Source: Acanthaster planci (taxonomy: Eukaryota > Echinodermata > Asteroidea > Valvatida > Acanthasteridae). Taken from it: 64,000 nucleotides of DNA. The notes under the pieces are model-generated. The model was not told where the DNA came from. It searched no databases and worked only from the letters and a program-made list of their open reading frames with translations. This document shows, piece after piece, positions 46,801 to 59,900 of the stretch (position 1 is its first letter; the number at the start of each line of letters is the position of its first letter). The stretch is taken from contig NW_019091362.1 in the NCBI RefSeq assembly GCF_001949145.1, positions 11,379,948-11,443,947 of the forward strand, written 5' to 3'. The position numbers were made by a program, and so were the translations under genes.

Positions 46801-48837
46801 TTTAGCCTGGGGCATTCAAATTGTTATGCTTATGTGCACTCAGATAACTCAATGTACCAGATTTTATTCAAGTATAACTCGCAAATGGCTTATTGGGAGC
46901 TATGTTCATGCAGTGGTACCTTCCCTGCCTTTGAAATGCAATCCCAACCTGATTCTGTGGTTTCCCCGGAATGTTAATCCAGGGTTTTTTGCCACCTCTA
47001 AAACTGAACATTCTTCACTGTCTACACTTCCTATGTGGAACCACACTGGCAATAAGTCCAAATGCTTTTGTGAGCTATTGTAGTCGGATGCCAAATAAAA
47101 ATCCATCATTTAGAACTGGCTTCAGTCAGTTGAGATGGATGCAAGGGCAGATAGCTACAATACAAAATTTTACAGAGAAACCAAACAAGTTCTTTTTATG
47201 GAGGGGAGACCTAAAAATGTTTGAAATTTTTAAAGCCACCTTTCATGGCCTTCCTGAAAGGTAGAGCTACATGTATACATACATGTACATGTACACCTTG
47301 GGCTGTCTACGTGCTTCTGGTCGAAAAAGAAATGAAAAAGACCCTAAAATAGCATTTCTCTAATTACCCCCCACCAAAAGTTATTGGCTCCTTTTGGAGG
47401 GGGCATGGCCCAGTTGCCTCCCCTTCAAATTGCCCCTGGCTGGATGTCTGTAAGCGTTGCTGTGCATCGAAAATATGCAGCATACATGTACATGTAGCTA
47501 CACTGTACTATATGGATGTTTATTGTCAATCCAGTTCGTACCGATAAGTGTGATGTCACTTCAGCTAAAACCTTGCCCACTGCACATGCACTGCACATAG
47601 AGTTAAATGCATTGATCACCATTAACATGGAACCATGGTACCGGAAATTAATGCGCAAGTTCAGCGATCATCCAATGGGAGCCTGAAAATCGTGGCGCGT
47701 CCACCTTTGTGACGAAGTCAATAACATGCACGAATCGGATAATGTGCCCATGCTCTTGCAACCAGCAAAAACACCTAAACCTAACTTTAGGCAAACGACT
47801 TGGACACAGCCCATGCACTGTACAGCACCTGCTAACTTTGAATGAGCCACCATGGGGGGGGGGCACTGTTATTTTTTAACATGTAGTCCGATCAGATTAC
47901 TTTCACACCATTACATGTACCTTCTTCCTGACTCTGTACATCTTGAGGTGTTTAACCAATTTGTCCTGGACCTCCGCGTCACACTCTAGTAAAAAGCTGG
48001 GCTCTTTAGAAGCATCATCCGACACACGGTAGCACATGACATCAAATAAGATTCTTCCCTGAGAAAACAAACAAATATTTTATCTTGCACTGTTTGTACA
48101 TGTACTTACACACCTTTTAGCTTTTACTTCAGTATGGAAGGTTTTTGTTTACATCCCGGAAGCTAATCTCTTTTCTGGCTTGTGTGGTTCTGAATAGAAC
48201 CAGTTGTTTAAACTTGACATTTTATACCAAGTACTCTGTCACTGGAACACAGACACATGCAGGTGAACAAGCTTACATGTACATGTATTAAGTAAGTGTT
48301 TCTCTCACAACCACACAACTCATACAGGAGCTTAACTTCCATAAAATTGGGGAAAAAAGGGGGCAGTAAGGGAAAAGGAAGTCAGGCAAGAGACTTTTAT
48401 CGGGCCAATTTTGAAAATTATTTTCCCCCGAAGGGCAATTGGCCTGGTCTGTTACCATGTCCTGGTGATTACACGTGTGCAAGTACCTGGGTGTTTAGGA
48501 ACATGGCGTACATGGCTCTATTTGCACCCCACATCACTCCAGTATCGTTGGTGACCAACCCTTGGAGGAGCTCAGTCGCGTCAGGCCCAACCACTCTAAC
48601 CAGCCCCCTCCCTTCGAGCTTGACACACCTCACTCCCCAACCAGAGGTAGCTGCCCGGCTGTGGCTAACATGTCCGGTGCTCACTCCTCGGTGTGGCCCA
48701 AGACCAGGTTTGCACAAAGTCTGCTTCATGGCCAGTGGAAGTTGCAAACGTTTGGTAAAGGGGATGCTCTGCATGGAGCATGCCGATGCCCTCAGAAGGA
48801 AGGTATTCACGTTTCTTGCAAGAGAGGGCGCAGCCAT
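43813..48837 (-). CDS. IBA57: IBA57, mitochondrial iron-sulfur cluster assembly factor
   Basis: Seven minus-strand exons join in frame to 383 residues: 48837-48487, 48058-47921, 46357-46171, 45311-45165, 44684-44585, 44320-44201 and 43921-43813. The N-terminus ([20 protein letters not shown]) is basic and free of acids, as in a mitochondrial presequence. [20 protein letters not shown] and LQGLVTND are the N-terminal GcvT-like fold. [20 protein letters not shown] (to about residue 287), with [13 protein letters not shown] after it, is the diagnostic KGCYxGQE motif of the IBA57/YgfZ/GcvT-like family, including its conserved cysteine (C281). GNSGLALLR and PSWWP complete the C-terminus. The family acts with ISCA1/ISCA2 in mitochondrial [4Fe-4S] cluster maturation and binds folate. 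Exon 5 must use the donor CTCAG/gtcaga, not the stronger-looking downstream sites, to keep frame. Confidence 0.93.
46663..46894 (-). mobile_element. Long-TIR MITE, family A, copy 3 (internally deleted, inverted)
   Basis: It begins AATACGCCTTTGGTGAGTTA and ends CAAATGGCTTATT. The centre GGAACCAGTCCATTCCAAAG is the reverse complement of the centre of copy 2. About 130 bp present in copies 1 and 2 are missing from one arm. It lies in IBA57 intron 2. Confidence 0.8.
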
Positions 48838-49440
48838 TGTGCACTCTGGAAAGAAAAATGTTTAAGTTCATTAATTAAGCATGGGAAAAAAGAGATCTGA
48901 AGCAAGATTAAACACTTCAGTCATAAAAAAAGATGCATGTCTCAAACAAGGCCATTATTATTCAAAGTATGGTAGACCAGACTGGGTCAGTGACCGTATG
49001 AATGCAAACAGCTTGGATTAATCAGCATTTAGTCTTAGGGAAATCCCTAATTTACAAGGTAGGACACCTTAACCTGTTTGAGGTGCTCAATGTTTAATAT
49101 GATTAAACTGCTCACACTAGCCTACTACATGGATATGTCTTTCACTCTTTACAGTTTGTGAAGATGTGTATCACAGAGTAAAGTCCAAGAGCATTGCTGC
49201 TGCCTGAGTTGGCCTAGTCTTCGTTTCTAATTGGTACTGCATTTAATCATTTGGCACAGGACATGAAGAGGAAATGTGAAGTTCTTGCTAGCTGAGCAGT
49301 GAATAGGGCTAGCTGAAAAGTTCTGTAATGACAGGTGGGGTCCTAGAATGCTTGTGCAACTGTACATGTAAGGGTATGTGTTACTAGACACGAACGCTTG
49401 ACAATGTTTGTGTCATCATTCAATCTTATTGCACAGTTCC
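48838..49440. other. Upstream region of IBA57
   Basis: This would contain the IBA57 promoter on the minus strand. No core promoter motif or other exon is recognised. Confidence 0.4.
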
Positions 49441-50004
49441 ACCAATAATAATAATAATAATAATAATGGAGATTTGTAAAGAAAAATTAATGAAATACTA
49501 ATTAAATGCCTGAGCCACGAGATGGATCTTCAGGGATGTCTAGAATTAATGAATGGAGTCAGAACTTCGAATATGTCATGGTAATTGGTTCCATAGGCGA
49601 GGAGCTGCTACTGAAAATGATTTATCCCCCCATGAGCTATGTGACCTGGGTTCTGAAAGTAGATATTTGTGACATGATCGAAGCATGCAAGATTGTTTGT
49701 AAGGTGTGAGGAGATCCATGACGTAAGAAAGGGCTTTGCCATTAAGATTCTTATAGACAATTAATAGAAGCTTGTAGATTATCCGGTACAAGACTGATAA
49801 CCAGTGAAGATCTTTCAGAATGGGTGTGATGTGAGCAGACTTTCTGGTTAATGTGACGAGACGCACAGCTGTGTTCTGAGTACACTTGAGTCGATTCAGC
49901 TGTTCCTGTAGAAGGCCAAAGAGGAATGAATTTCCCATGTCAAGGCGGGATGTGACAAAAGAATGGACGATTTGTTGAGTGGAGTTGCGGGTAAGATATA
50001 ACAA
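49441..50004 (-). mobile_element. 3' end of a CR1/L2-type LINE
   Basis: A minus-strand frame (50004-49576) contains SRLDMGNSFLFGLL, LNRLKCTQNTAVRLVT, HITPILKDLHWLSVLYRI, YKLLLIVYKNLNGKA and FSVAAPRLWNQLP. These are the well-known C-terminal blocks of CR1/L2-like reverse transcriptase ORFs. A microsatellite tail of (ATT)n follows on the minus strand (AAT repeats at 49443-49467), typical of this LINE group. The 5' part is absent, so this is a 5'-truncated insertion. Confidence 0.85.
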
Positions 50005-51267
50005 TCATCTTTTCTTATAGAGGTTATGCATAGTTTATGATTAAGGCAGAACTGGATGGAGGGCAAGGGCTTTATAGAGCATGTATAGCATGACTGGGAC
50101 TAAGGGAAGACTCATGTAAACCTTTTGTGAATTCATTGCAAGTACATGTACCTGCAGGCCAAATTACAATTTACAAGAGTAGCCTCTAAGGCACTAGTAC
50201 ATGTATTTGCACATGTAAGTTGTAACCTAGCCGGGATGGCAGTTATGGAAGATTGTTTGAAAGGAATGTAGCAGTTAGGCCTAACAACATGAACAAGTAA
50301 CATGACAAACCTAGGTCTACCGGTACATGTAAATAACTTAACGTCTGACACGATAATGTCTGAGATTTCATGCAGCATCCAAAGTGATAACGCAATGTAC
50401 TGGAGCTGATTGACTGATTAATCTCGCCAAACATGCCGACCATCGTTTAGGCCTGGATCTAGATAAACACTCTGAAAAGCTCAAAATGAGCATCACACAG
50501 AACAGAACTGGGGAGTTGTTCATTCGAACTGAAGATGGTTTTGCAGTGCTGTTTTGAAGCTACATGTAACTTCTCCACAGAAGTTAGAAGTCAAGTGTTT
50601 TGGCAGCTTACATGTATTCCAATCTTTTGCCATCTTAGCTAAGAAAGAATGAATGAAGATGGGATTGTGACACAGACAGTGGGATGACAAGTTGATTTGT
50701 CTTGCAGCTCCTGGACTTCATTCGTGTGCGAGTTGATGGAGGTTCTTGCAAATCAAGGAAATCTCTTATGTCCAGGTCAACACTGTGATGAATGATTTTG
50801 TGCAACATGACAAAGCTGTACCCCCAGAACTGTGGGGGGGGCCGGGGGTAAGTAAACTAAGCTGCTATGTACATGTAGGCCTACCATCTTCTCTGTTGTA
50901 GGCATGGTAGGAGGGGAAGTTGGAGCTTTTCAAAGTAGAATTGTTGTAACAGAGCTGGTCCTACTTTGTCTTCAGTGATAGTACGCACTGTACATCCTGA
51001 TCAATCATGTCATTTATTTGTCAATGCAACTGCAAACATGATGTAAATGTAGGCATAGGCCAAGGCCTACATGTACCTATGCACAGTACACATTGGTAAT
51101 CATGCCCATCTGGATCTGTTCATTATTGATATCCAAGTGGCTATCTTTACAGTAGTCGTAACGCATTTCTCATTTTCTATCGTTATGGCACTGAGCTGCG
51201 CAAGTTCGATGACGTAGTTGATCATCACGATGGTTTATGCATTTTAAAATTACCTCCATCACTGAAC

Positions 51268-51354
51268 GCTTGTGTCCGGGTGGTCAAGGTGGAACCACTG
51301 GAACCACTGGTGTGTGAGTTCGAATCCACGCTTGGACTATTTTTTTTTTTTTTT
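51268..51354 (+). repeat. tRNA-derived sequence (SINE head or tRNA pseudogene)
   Basis: TGTCCGGGTGGTCAAGG resembles a tRNA A-box region, and GAGTTCGAATCCAC is a canonical B box at about 51316. A GGAACCACT unit is repeated between them, and a T16 run follows at about 51339, as for a polymerase III terminator. The duplication in the body and absent 5' arm pairing argue against an active tRNA gene. Confidence 0.6.
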
Positions 51355-51663
51355 GCCTAAATTTTATGTTTTATACCACAATTGTTTTTTTTATGTTGGT
51401 TTCTAAATGTATAGCCCAGGCCTACGCAGGAATCTTTTTTTTTTCTCATCGGAGGCTTTGGAGGATTTCTTTTAAAGGGAAATACATGTAAAGTCCGAAA
51501 TCTGCTCTGAAGTTGGCGTGCTTGCGCAGTTACAGTGCCATACCGATAGAAAATAGGAGATGCGTTACGGCTGCCATAACAACAGCCACTGCGCACTGAT
51601 ACACCGTCACTTACATCCATACATGTATCAGGAGTCAGAGTCTGTGCTACATACACTAGTGGG

Positions 51664-51853
51664 GCTAGGCCATAACCTTATCGCAAATACTGCATGGGTG
51701 ATTTTACACAATGGTAGAAAGACATTGTGGGAAGGAAAAACGAGCAAACATTGCCCCCTCTTCCTTCCCACAATGCCTTTCTACCATTGTGCAAAATCAC
51801 CCATGAAGTACTGTACATGTACTGTATTTGCGATAACATGGATAAGGCTATGC
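51664..51853. repeat. Long hairpin element
   Basis: The left arm (CATAACCTTATCGCAAATAC ... GGTGATTTTACACAATGGTA ... ACATTGTGGGAAG) is repeated in inverse at the right (CTTCCCACAATGCC ... TACCATTGTGCAAAATCACC ... TATTTGCGATAACATGGATA). Arms are 75-85 bp, the loop about 25 bp, and the right arm carries a small ACATGTAC insertion. It is probably a MITE. Confidence 0.85.
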
Positions 51854-52589
51854 AGTATGCTTATGGGGTACTGACTACTGTAGGAAGATGATTATACCAA
51901 TGTTACCGTCGCTGCTAATGCTTACCCCTTACCTTTTAGTCGTCCAGAAGGCCTCAATTATGAACAAGTCACCACAAAAACTAGCAAATGCAAATTGTTC
52001 ATGAGACTCATGTTATTGCCGTTTTAACAAAAATCAAACTTGCTGGGGCATGGGCACCGGCACATTTACAATGTATTTTTGTTGGCATTGCCAAACTGGA
52101 GAGGGCGCTATATTAAAACAATGTTTTGGGGGGCGGGGCAGTGATCGACAACATAGGCTACAAAAATAGCTCCACGGGCAAGGACCACGTTTTATTGGTA
52201 TCATTGAAGTCAGGAGAATTTTTTCTTTAAAATTTTCTTATAAAATAATGGTATCAAATATGGCATATTTATTTTTTTTTCAGAATGTAATACAAATGAG
52301 TAAAGTTCTGTTTAAAATTTCGGCTTTTCTTGAAATACACTCTAAAAAATCAGTGTTAATTCCTAGCTGGATTATTGGTTGGAAAGCACAGGAAAGTTAC
52401 TTTGTGAATAGCTCTATAAAAGTAATGATCCACTATTCAAACTGTGGCTGTAGCAATTAAAAACCAAAAATTTCTGTGTAAGTCAGTGTTTATTTGAAAA
52501 ATGCGTCAATGCAGCCGAATAATACTGAATCTATTTTCAGCGGTGCTGCATTGTTTATTAAACGATTTTACCTGTTTTCAAGAGGCTTT

Positions 52590-52795
52590 CCTGTGCTCAG
52601 CAGCATAGCTAGGGGGGATGGGGGTGTATGTCCCCCATGAAAAATCGTCGCCCCACTTGCATATCATGTGATTACGATTATGTACATGTATAAATTATGT
52701 CCAACATCCAGTCAGCCCCCCCCCACACACTTTGGCGTGAAGCCCCCGCTTGCCCACCCCGTGCTCGGAATCCTGGGTACGCCATTGCCTGTGCT
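52590..52795. mobile_element. hAT-like MITE with 8-bp target duplication
   Basis: The element (52598-52787) begins CAGCAGCATAGCTAGG and ends CCTGGGTACGCCATTG, a degenerate CAGNGGCGTANCCAGG inverted repeat. An exact direct repeat CCTGTGCT lies on both sides (52590-52597 and 52788-52795). Eight-base duplications and CAG-type ends are characteristic of hAT elements. Confidence 0.75.
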
Positions 52796-53971
52796 GCATT
52801 TCGTAAGGAATTAAACATTCTCTGTTTGACATCATCAGCAATAAACGCAAATCAACGCTTTGTGAAAATATATGATCCAGCTATTACGTCTAACAAGTAT
52901 TCATTTGTTTTCGTTAATTTAAGCCAACACCACATTTCCGAAAACATAACGTAAAATTAATGAAACTTCAGCAGAATTGTCTAGCATAATATGTATTCTT
53001 TGAATTTTTTAAAAAGTGCAGAAAAGAGATTGCGGATTCTGACAAAAAGCCAATACACGTATTACTCAATTTCAGTTTTCCCTCAAGTTATCCAACAAAA
53101 TCAACTTATCCAACAAAATGGATCACTTGTATGTGATCAGGCTTGCAGCCAAGACTATTTACAATGCCCCAAAGATATGACAAGTCACAAGCAAGTTATG
53201 ATCAGTTTCAAAATACGTATATTCGGAAAAAGGCTATATGATATGAGTATTTTCTGAAAAAGAAATGTACACACAATGGAAAAGGATTCAGAAAAATGAA
53301 TATGATTAGTCTCTGTGCATGCTGCGATGCATCTATTTCATTCTTAAAGGTCCATCCTATAGGACTGCGAAAGATCCGGTCCTAAATTTCCGGAGTGGCA
53401 TATGCGTAGTCGTCTGCTGGATTTGACCTGGATTTAATTCAAAACAAAAATAAACTATGATTGTCGTAAAAATTCGAACGAGCTATGTAACCCATCTTTA
53501 ATATCAAGAAAAGTGGACAAATAATTATCCTAGCAAAATCAACACTGGCCCATTGGTCCGAAATGGAAATTAGTGCCTGCAGCCATTCATTTAACGATAA
53601 CATGCATCTCTGATGAAACATCTGCAGCCGCATAGAGCAAACCACTCATTCTGGAATTTCTTCGAGCAACATTTTGTGTACGCAAGTTGACAGGCACAAT
53701 TTCTTACGGCATTCTACTTAGCCTAAAGAGCAAAACCGAAATTATACGGTTTGTTTTGAAGTCTCTCTATTCCTCTCACATCTCAAAGCAAATTACCCGT
53801 TCTTATATAGCTTGGGTGATACAATGTAATATCGGCTTCTTTATAGTATATATGCTCAAAGAATTACCTTCCAACCCCACTCAACCCTTACCTTTCTCCC
53901 TTCCTCAACCCAATCCCCGCAGGCTACCACATCCCTCCGCCCCGCCCCCCTCCCAACAGAGCTGACCGTAC

Positions 53972-56900
53972 CTTGAGACCGGAAGTAAGGGCACAGGGGT
54001 CGGATTCTGCTTCTTTCCACTCAGTATCTTGTCAGCCATCATGTCAGCGATGGCAGCATTTTCATACGGACTAGCCTCGGTGCTTGACCGGCCTGGCACC
54101 TCTGCCGGTTTGTCCCGTATCGCCGTCTCATACCCTGTAGTGGTATTCATGTCAGCCTATGCAGGGAGCAAAATTAAGCATAAAGAGGTACTGGGCGTCG
54201 CACGCGATCTCGCATGCATGCCTGCAGGTTAATGCCGTGGGCCAAGGTTTCTCTGCCTGCGAATGTGATAAAAGCAGGCTTGAAAAAGACAAAGCATAAC
54301 AGCTAACACACCCATCACGCTTGCATCAAGTAATAGACACTGGAGTGGAAATCTCAATCTCGCGATTTTAAAATGGGAATGCACTTTTAAAGAGCCCTTA
54401 TTATTTATGCCAAAACAGTTTATATTCTCGCGCTATTATGATAAAATCTGAAAGATGTCAGCATTTTGAGTCGGGATCTCGGTAATCCTTATGCTTTCTC
54501 TATGGGCTATTTCACGCGTCAGATTGTAGCATTTCAGCGGGTCCTGATGAGGCCAATTCTAAGTCACAAGCCAAGTCTTGGGTCGTTGCCTACCTTCAGT
54601 CGCCGAAATTTTCGGCATGTGATGACAAGGGCAATGATGAGAAGTAATGCAACCACGCCCAGTGCCACGCCCACAGCTAACGCAATGATATTAACTACGG
54701 ATCAACAAAATTGAATAAACCGTATGAATTGGCTTTTGGAAAAAGGAACGCTTTCAAAATATTATTTTTGCGCACTTTTTCTACATCTATGACCCCCCGT
54801 TAATTTCCTTTACAAAAATCGAAAAGTATTAAATGAACACATCAAAGGGTACACTGTTAAAAAGTTGTGTGAACTGTTAGTAAATAGAGAGAAATAGACA
54901 GTAGAATGTGCTGTCTCAAAACAGCAACTTCTGTATTAATGCCATTTGACAACAGAATCTGCTGTTATTTAAGAGACAATTTTATAATTTTAATAGTGTA
55001 ACAAGGTACTTGAGGGGGCAGAGATGGTGATTATGTGTGAAATGTGGAGCCTTGTTCTCGCATAAAGACCGGTTCATACTTGACACGATAGCGAAAGCAT
55101 GCGACATAGTGACGTCAGACCAAATAATTCGTGCTGCGAATTTGCAGAAGTTGAGTGCATTTGAACGAATTTCGCTGCAACTATTTCGCGGTGAAGCATT
55201 TGCTTTCACACTCGTCTAAATTATTATGAAGCAGCCTTTTCGAAGTAGTTTTTAATTGCCTAGTGAGCTTATCGTTTTAGTAAGCTAAAATACCAGGATG
55301 AAGTATGCCCTACGCCACGGTTTACAAATAGTGGCTGCCGAAAAAGGAGTGAGTTTCCGATGGCTGCAGGTTGAAAACATGTTTCTCATAAATACATATA
55401 GCCTACTGATGCAAAGTTTCATGCTTTTATAGTGCTAATCAACAACCAGAATTAGAAGCCATAACTGCAGTGTCTAAACGCTTGAGCACAGGTGATACGC
55501 GCGCGTTACATGCCTCTTTGACCAATAGGGTATCTCGATTTCAGGGGGGTTCACGCCTGCGAAGAATGTGCGTGTGGTGCCGCCGCAGTAATGATTTGAT
55601 TATTCCATAACAGCCAATAGTGTCACCGTACGGGGAGGAGCAGGTGCTGGTTTGGTTACTCCGGTCGTCACCATCAGCGTCACGGGGAGGCTCTTCCGGC
55701 CATCGTAGACAGACACAACTTCGAAGAAGTACGCGGTCCTTGCAGTCAGGGACTGCGATGTGTGGCTGATTTCAATGTAAATGAAAGAAGCATAGAACTT
55801 AGATCTCACCAAAATTGAGAGTTTAAAGACATCTGTGCTAGTTTTAAAGATGATGCAAAATACGATTTTTGTTTGCACCAACGTGGAAATTAGTTGATGC
55901 TGCCAAGCAAAATAGAAAAAAAAACATATTACGGAGGAATGTCAGTGAACGTTTCAAATAAGTTTGCCAGTTAATTGTCCCCATACCTGGTTCCCGACAC
56001 CTCCGCGGGCTCGTTGCTGTCCCCCGGGGACATATACACTTCATAGAAGGTGACGTCTCCTTCTGCTGGTGGGTCCCACTGCAGGGTGATGGAATCATCC
56101 TGTACGTCTGTAGGGCGCAAATTGACCACACGTCCCGGCCCTGCGCGATGCACATTCAAATAAGAGCTGCTTTCAATTCTTATCACTGCCTGTTGTTTGT
56201 GCACTCTTTTTTCATACTTTTTATTTTAGAGGCAGGGAAGACGGATTGGACTTAGCGTTTCTTAAAACCAGACTGTTCCATTTAGAGAAATTCAAAATGA
56301 ATTGTGCTAAATAAATTCATATTTTTTCAATTTCCTTTTTGGGGACGGTGTCAGGCAAAATGCAAAATATCAATCAGCCTAAGAAAAAAAACCCCGTGAT
56401 TTTAGCACTTCACGACACTGAAGGAACTAGCTGCATATGGCATTGCATGGCGTGGTCGATGCACCATTATTTTTCCGACTACGTACACCTAGTAGAAAAG
56501 GATGAAAATTCTCACCGGGGAGGAGACACTCACTAATACCAAACTGACAAATCCATCAATTGTGGAAAGGGGCATTTGAAGGTACATGTACTCTCAAGAG
56601 TGGTTTTTATCCCTTTCTTCATCCCCCTATTTCTTTCCTTATAGTGTTTTCTTTTTTTCCTTTTCATGTTTTCATTTTTTCTCAGAGACGAACCATCTTA
56701 TGCTGGTCGTACATACACAGTAGCTTGAGCCATGCATTCGAGATTGGTATCTGTGGTCATTTTGGCTTTAGGAAAACTAGGTCTTGCGCATACAGTTTGA
56801 ACTCACTGGTTTTCTGCGATGCACTGAGCCACAAGCCCAGGTTACTGACGAGTCTGATACTGTACTCCGTGTTCGGCTTCAGTCCCACGAACTGCGCTCT

Positions 56901-59900
56901 GGCGGGATTCCCTGGGTTGAAGACGGGCAGATAGTTCTCCTCCGCATCCTCCGGTTCGATGTATAGCATGTACGGTTCATTGTCATTCTTGGTATCAGAC
57001 GTTGCTATCCACGTGATTTCAATAGTTGACTCAGAGCTTCTTGTATAGAGTTTCGACTCCTCCAAAGAAGCTTGAATAAGACATAAAATGTTTCAATTTC
57101 GTGGCACGATATGCACAGGTCAGCTTTTGTAAACATTGGACAGAGGAATCATGATATTAACATCTGAGACTAACAAATGCGACACAAACACAAATATGTG
57201 GGGTTAGACCAAACATTCGCGTTGCGAATTCCAAAAAGTTGAATACATCTCTACTCAAGAGGATTTCGCGCAGAAATTGTGTGTCTTTGTTTTTTTTTTG
57301 GTGTCGTCACTCGCTTTGCGTTTGCCTTCGTCGGAAGAGTGAATCGTGCGATGATATGTTCATACCGAGAAGATTTAATGCCAACAGTGGCGCTTCTTTA
57401 TGTCTTGATTTATATCCGTAATAACATGTAGAAAATCACAATTGAAATATCAAAATGCTGATAATTTATACACACCTGTCGCAAAATCCTTTGAAATACC
57501 ATCACCGAACAGGCGCATGTCTCCCGACCCTACAACAGCATTCACCAGAATGAGGTGGGAAACGCCCGGCATGAGACCGCCCACAGTCATCCTGTTCGTC
57601 CCGTTGGTAACATACCGGTACTGGTACCCCTCAGCGCCTGTTAGCTGTACCCTGTACTGTTGCACGTTCTGTAAGGTCACTCGTGGCCACGACAATTCGA
57701 AGGAGGAGGTGGACCTGGTGCCTGGAATCAGTTTCAACTCTCCATCTGGACTATCCGGTTCTAAAACATAATAACATCGGATCACGTGGGAAAATGAGCA
57801 CAATAAAGACAAAGAGTGGGCTGAGATTTATCCGGATAAACAGGGGTGGATCCGGTGTTTTCCAAATGGGGGGGGGCGTGATCCAGGATCTTCCAAGGGG
57901 GAAGGGGCATGAACTAAAGCAGCAATGGTAAAATGCCTGCGAGCGCTTAGCACAGTGCCCTCACGGCGTGGCGTCCGGGGTCCGTTTAAGGGATTCTAGG
58001 ATTGGACTGGATTCTTGACGATCAGACAGTATGGCCTTTTTTTTCTTCTCCATCCCTCTTTTTCATTTTTTAAAAAATTTATCCATTTATTTTTTTGGTG
58101 AAAGGGGGGGGGGGTGCGCCCCCACGCCCCGTGCCTCGATCCACTACTGATAAAACACACGCTCTTCGGAAGAAATCAGATTTATTCGCAGAGCTGTCGA
58201 AATTATAACCAGCTAGCCAACTGAATTCTGTAAAAATTTTGCCATCTCTGCACCAGTAATAACGATTCTATGACTCACCTGTCCACTGTTGCGTTGTACC
58301 AAGCGTATTGCCGCTCTTGGTTTCAACTGTAATCGTGTACAGCTCACCAGGAAAAAACCGTTCGCAGATTTGTTTGGTGTTGTAGGTGCTGTCTTCACCT
58401 TGCACAGTAACGCTATGGGTTTCAGATTCACCCTATGTAGTTCAAAACGTAATCTAACATTAGTCATAATGGGAACTATTTCTTATGCCATTTTGTCATG
58501 CACAATGATGCTAAATTGTTTTCCTGTTTTTATTACTATCTGGATATCAACCCTTAAGAAGAAAGAGTGCTCTTTCATGAAATCATGTAAATTGCCATTG
58601 ACGATAAATACACAAAAGTTGGGCCAGCAGGTACACATTTTCATGCGTATGCAATCTAAAGGAAATTTCCATAAAACAGTCCAGAAATGGTAGTGGCAGT
58701 TTTGTTTATTTCTTGGTCGGAAGGTAAAATGAAAACGCAGTGTGCAATCTGGACTCTATAACGGTCCATTTGGCTCAATGTGGCAGAACAGGTGAACAGC
58801 ACGACGACAGTAAGTTTGCAAAAGGGAGGGTAGAAATCCATATTTGGTAAAAGTAGACAAAATTTCACCTGGTCAGAGTTTTAAATGATAGTGCTTATGA
58901 GGGGTTGCGAAGTATGGGATATAGCAGTCACAAACCTGGCTTGCTTTCCACGATATAGTGTACTCCTGAACTGTTTGGTTTAGTGGCCTTGTCCAAGTAA
59001 CATCAAAGCAGGTTTGGTAATTCCGCTCACTAAAATCTCCGGTAACAGACACTTTCAATGGGGGTTGGACTGTGGGAAAGAATGGAGAACCGTTGTAGAT
59101 ATAAACATCCACTTCTATCATAGTGTCAGCTTTCCATACAGAGCTTAATCGGTCAAAACTGTGCAACATACGTTTTGCAAAGGAATTTTTGAAGCAGCCT
59201 TCCAGTTGCCAGTTTAAGGGCATGGAGGTTTGCGTCCTTCCTCTATGGTTTAAGGTTGTTTTTGATCCGTTTTTGAAGACGTAAGCTTTAACGTTGAAGC
59301 AAAAAAATAAACCGTTTGTTCTGTTTTTCAGTTTTAGGCGATTTGTGTTTGTGTTGCAGAGGACGGGCTACATGTAGCCACTTTCGTATCCTACCACAAC
59401 CAGCAGAGGGCGTGCCAACATTTGCAATAATTCCTTTCGGTTTAGAAAATGCCGTCTCAAGATAGTAATTAACTGACCTAGCTAGAATGAAAAGTAACAG
59501 CGTCTCTGACGAGATTTCATGTAGTATGGACCCTGTCACAGGACATATTTCCAAAACAAAACATACCAACCAATACAGGCTGCACTTACATAACACCACA
59601 ACGGAGAAGGAACATCCAGTGCTATTTGTATTACCAGCCTCGTCAGTTGCATTATAAGTCACCTCCGTCTCTCCCAGGGGAAACTCATCCCCGGACTGGT
59701 GGGAGGACGTCAGCACCTGCGTACCAACGCCGTCGATGTTCCTGGCTGTGGGTTCATTCCAGGTGACTTGAGCCGAGAGGGCCTGTAGCTCCCACCGTAC
59801 ACTGTCGACGTTGATAACCTTGAGTATTGGCCCCTTGGGGCAGGAGGTGAAATACGGGGGGTTTCCGTCTGAGAAAACGAATTATTTTTGGTCCTGATGT

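Larger units (their letters stand above)
50005..53971. other. Intergenic or 3' region between IBA57 and the HYR/FN3 gene
   Basis: The final exon(s) of the minus-strand HYR/FN3 receptor should lie here, but I could not identify them. No tyrosine phosphatase catalytic motif is readable. Contents recognised are a tRNA-like sequence (51268-51354), a hairpin element (51664-51853), a hAT-like MITE (52598-52787) and scattered ACATGT motifs. Confidence 0.45.

Noticed and set aside
48296-48865. 189-codon plus-strand frame, the longest in the window
   Set aside because: It is antisense to IBA57 exon 1 (48837-48487), whose minus-strand product matches a known family; the plus frame has no domain.
49576-50004. 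Candidate last exon of the HYR/FN3 receptor
   Set aside because: The frame is clearly the C-terminal part of a LINE reverse transcriptase followed by an (ATT)n tail.
51268-51337. Functional tRNA gene
   Set aside because: A and B boxes are present, but the body contains a GGAACCACT duplication and the 5' and 3' acceptor arms do not pair convincingly.
53905-53971. Read-through end of the receptor tail past 53972
   Set aside because: The extra residues (YGQLCWEGGGAEG...) are low-complexity and an acceptable donor (AAG/gtacgg) precedes them; read-through is possible but less likely.
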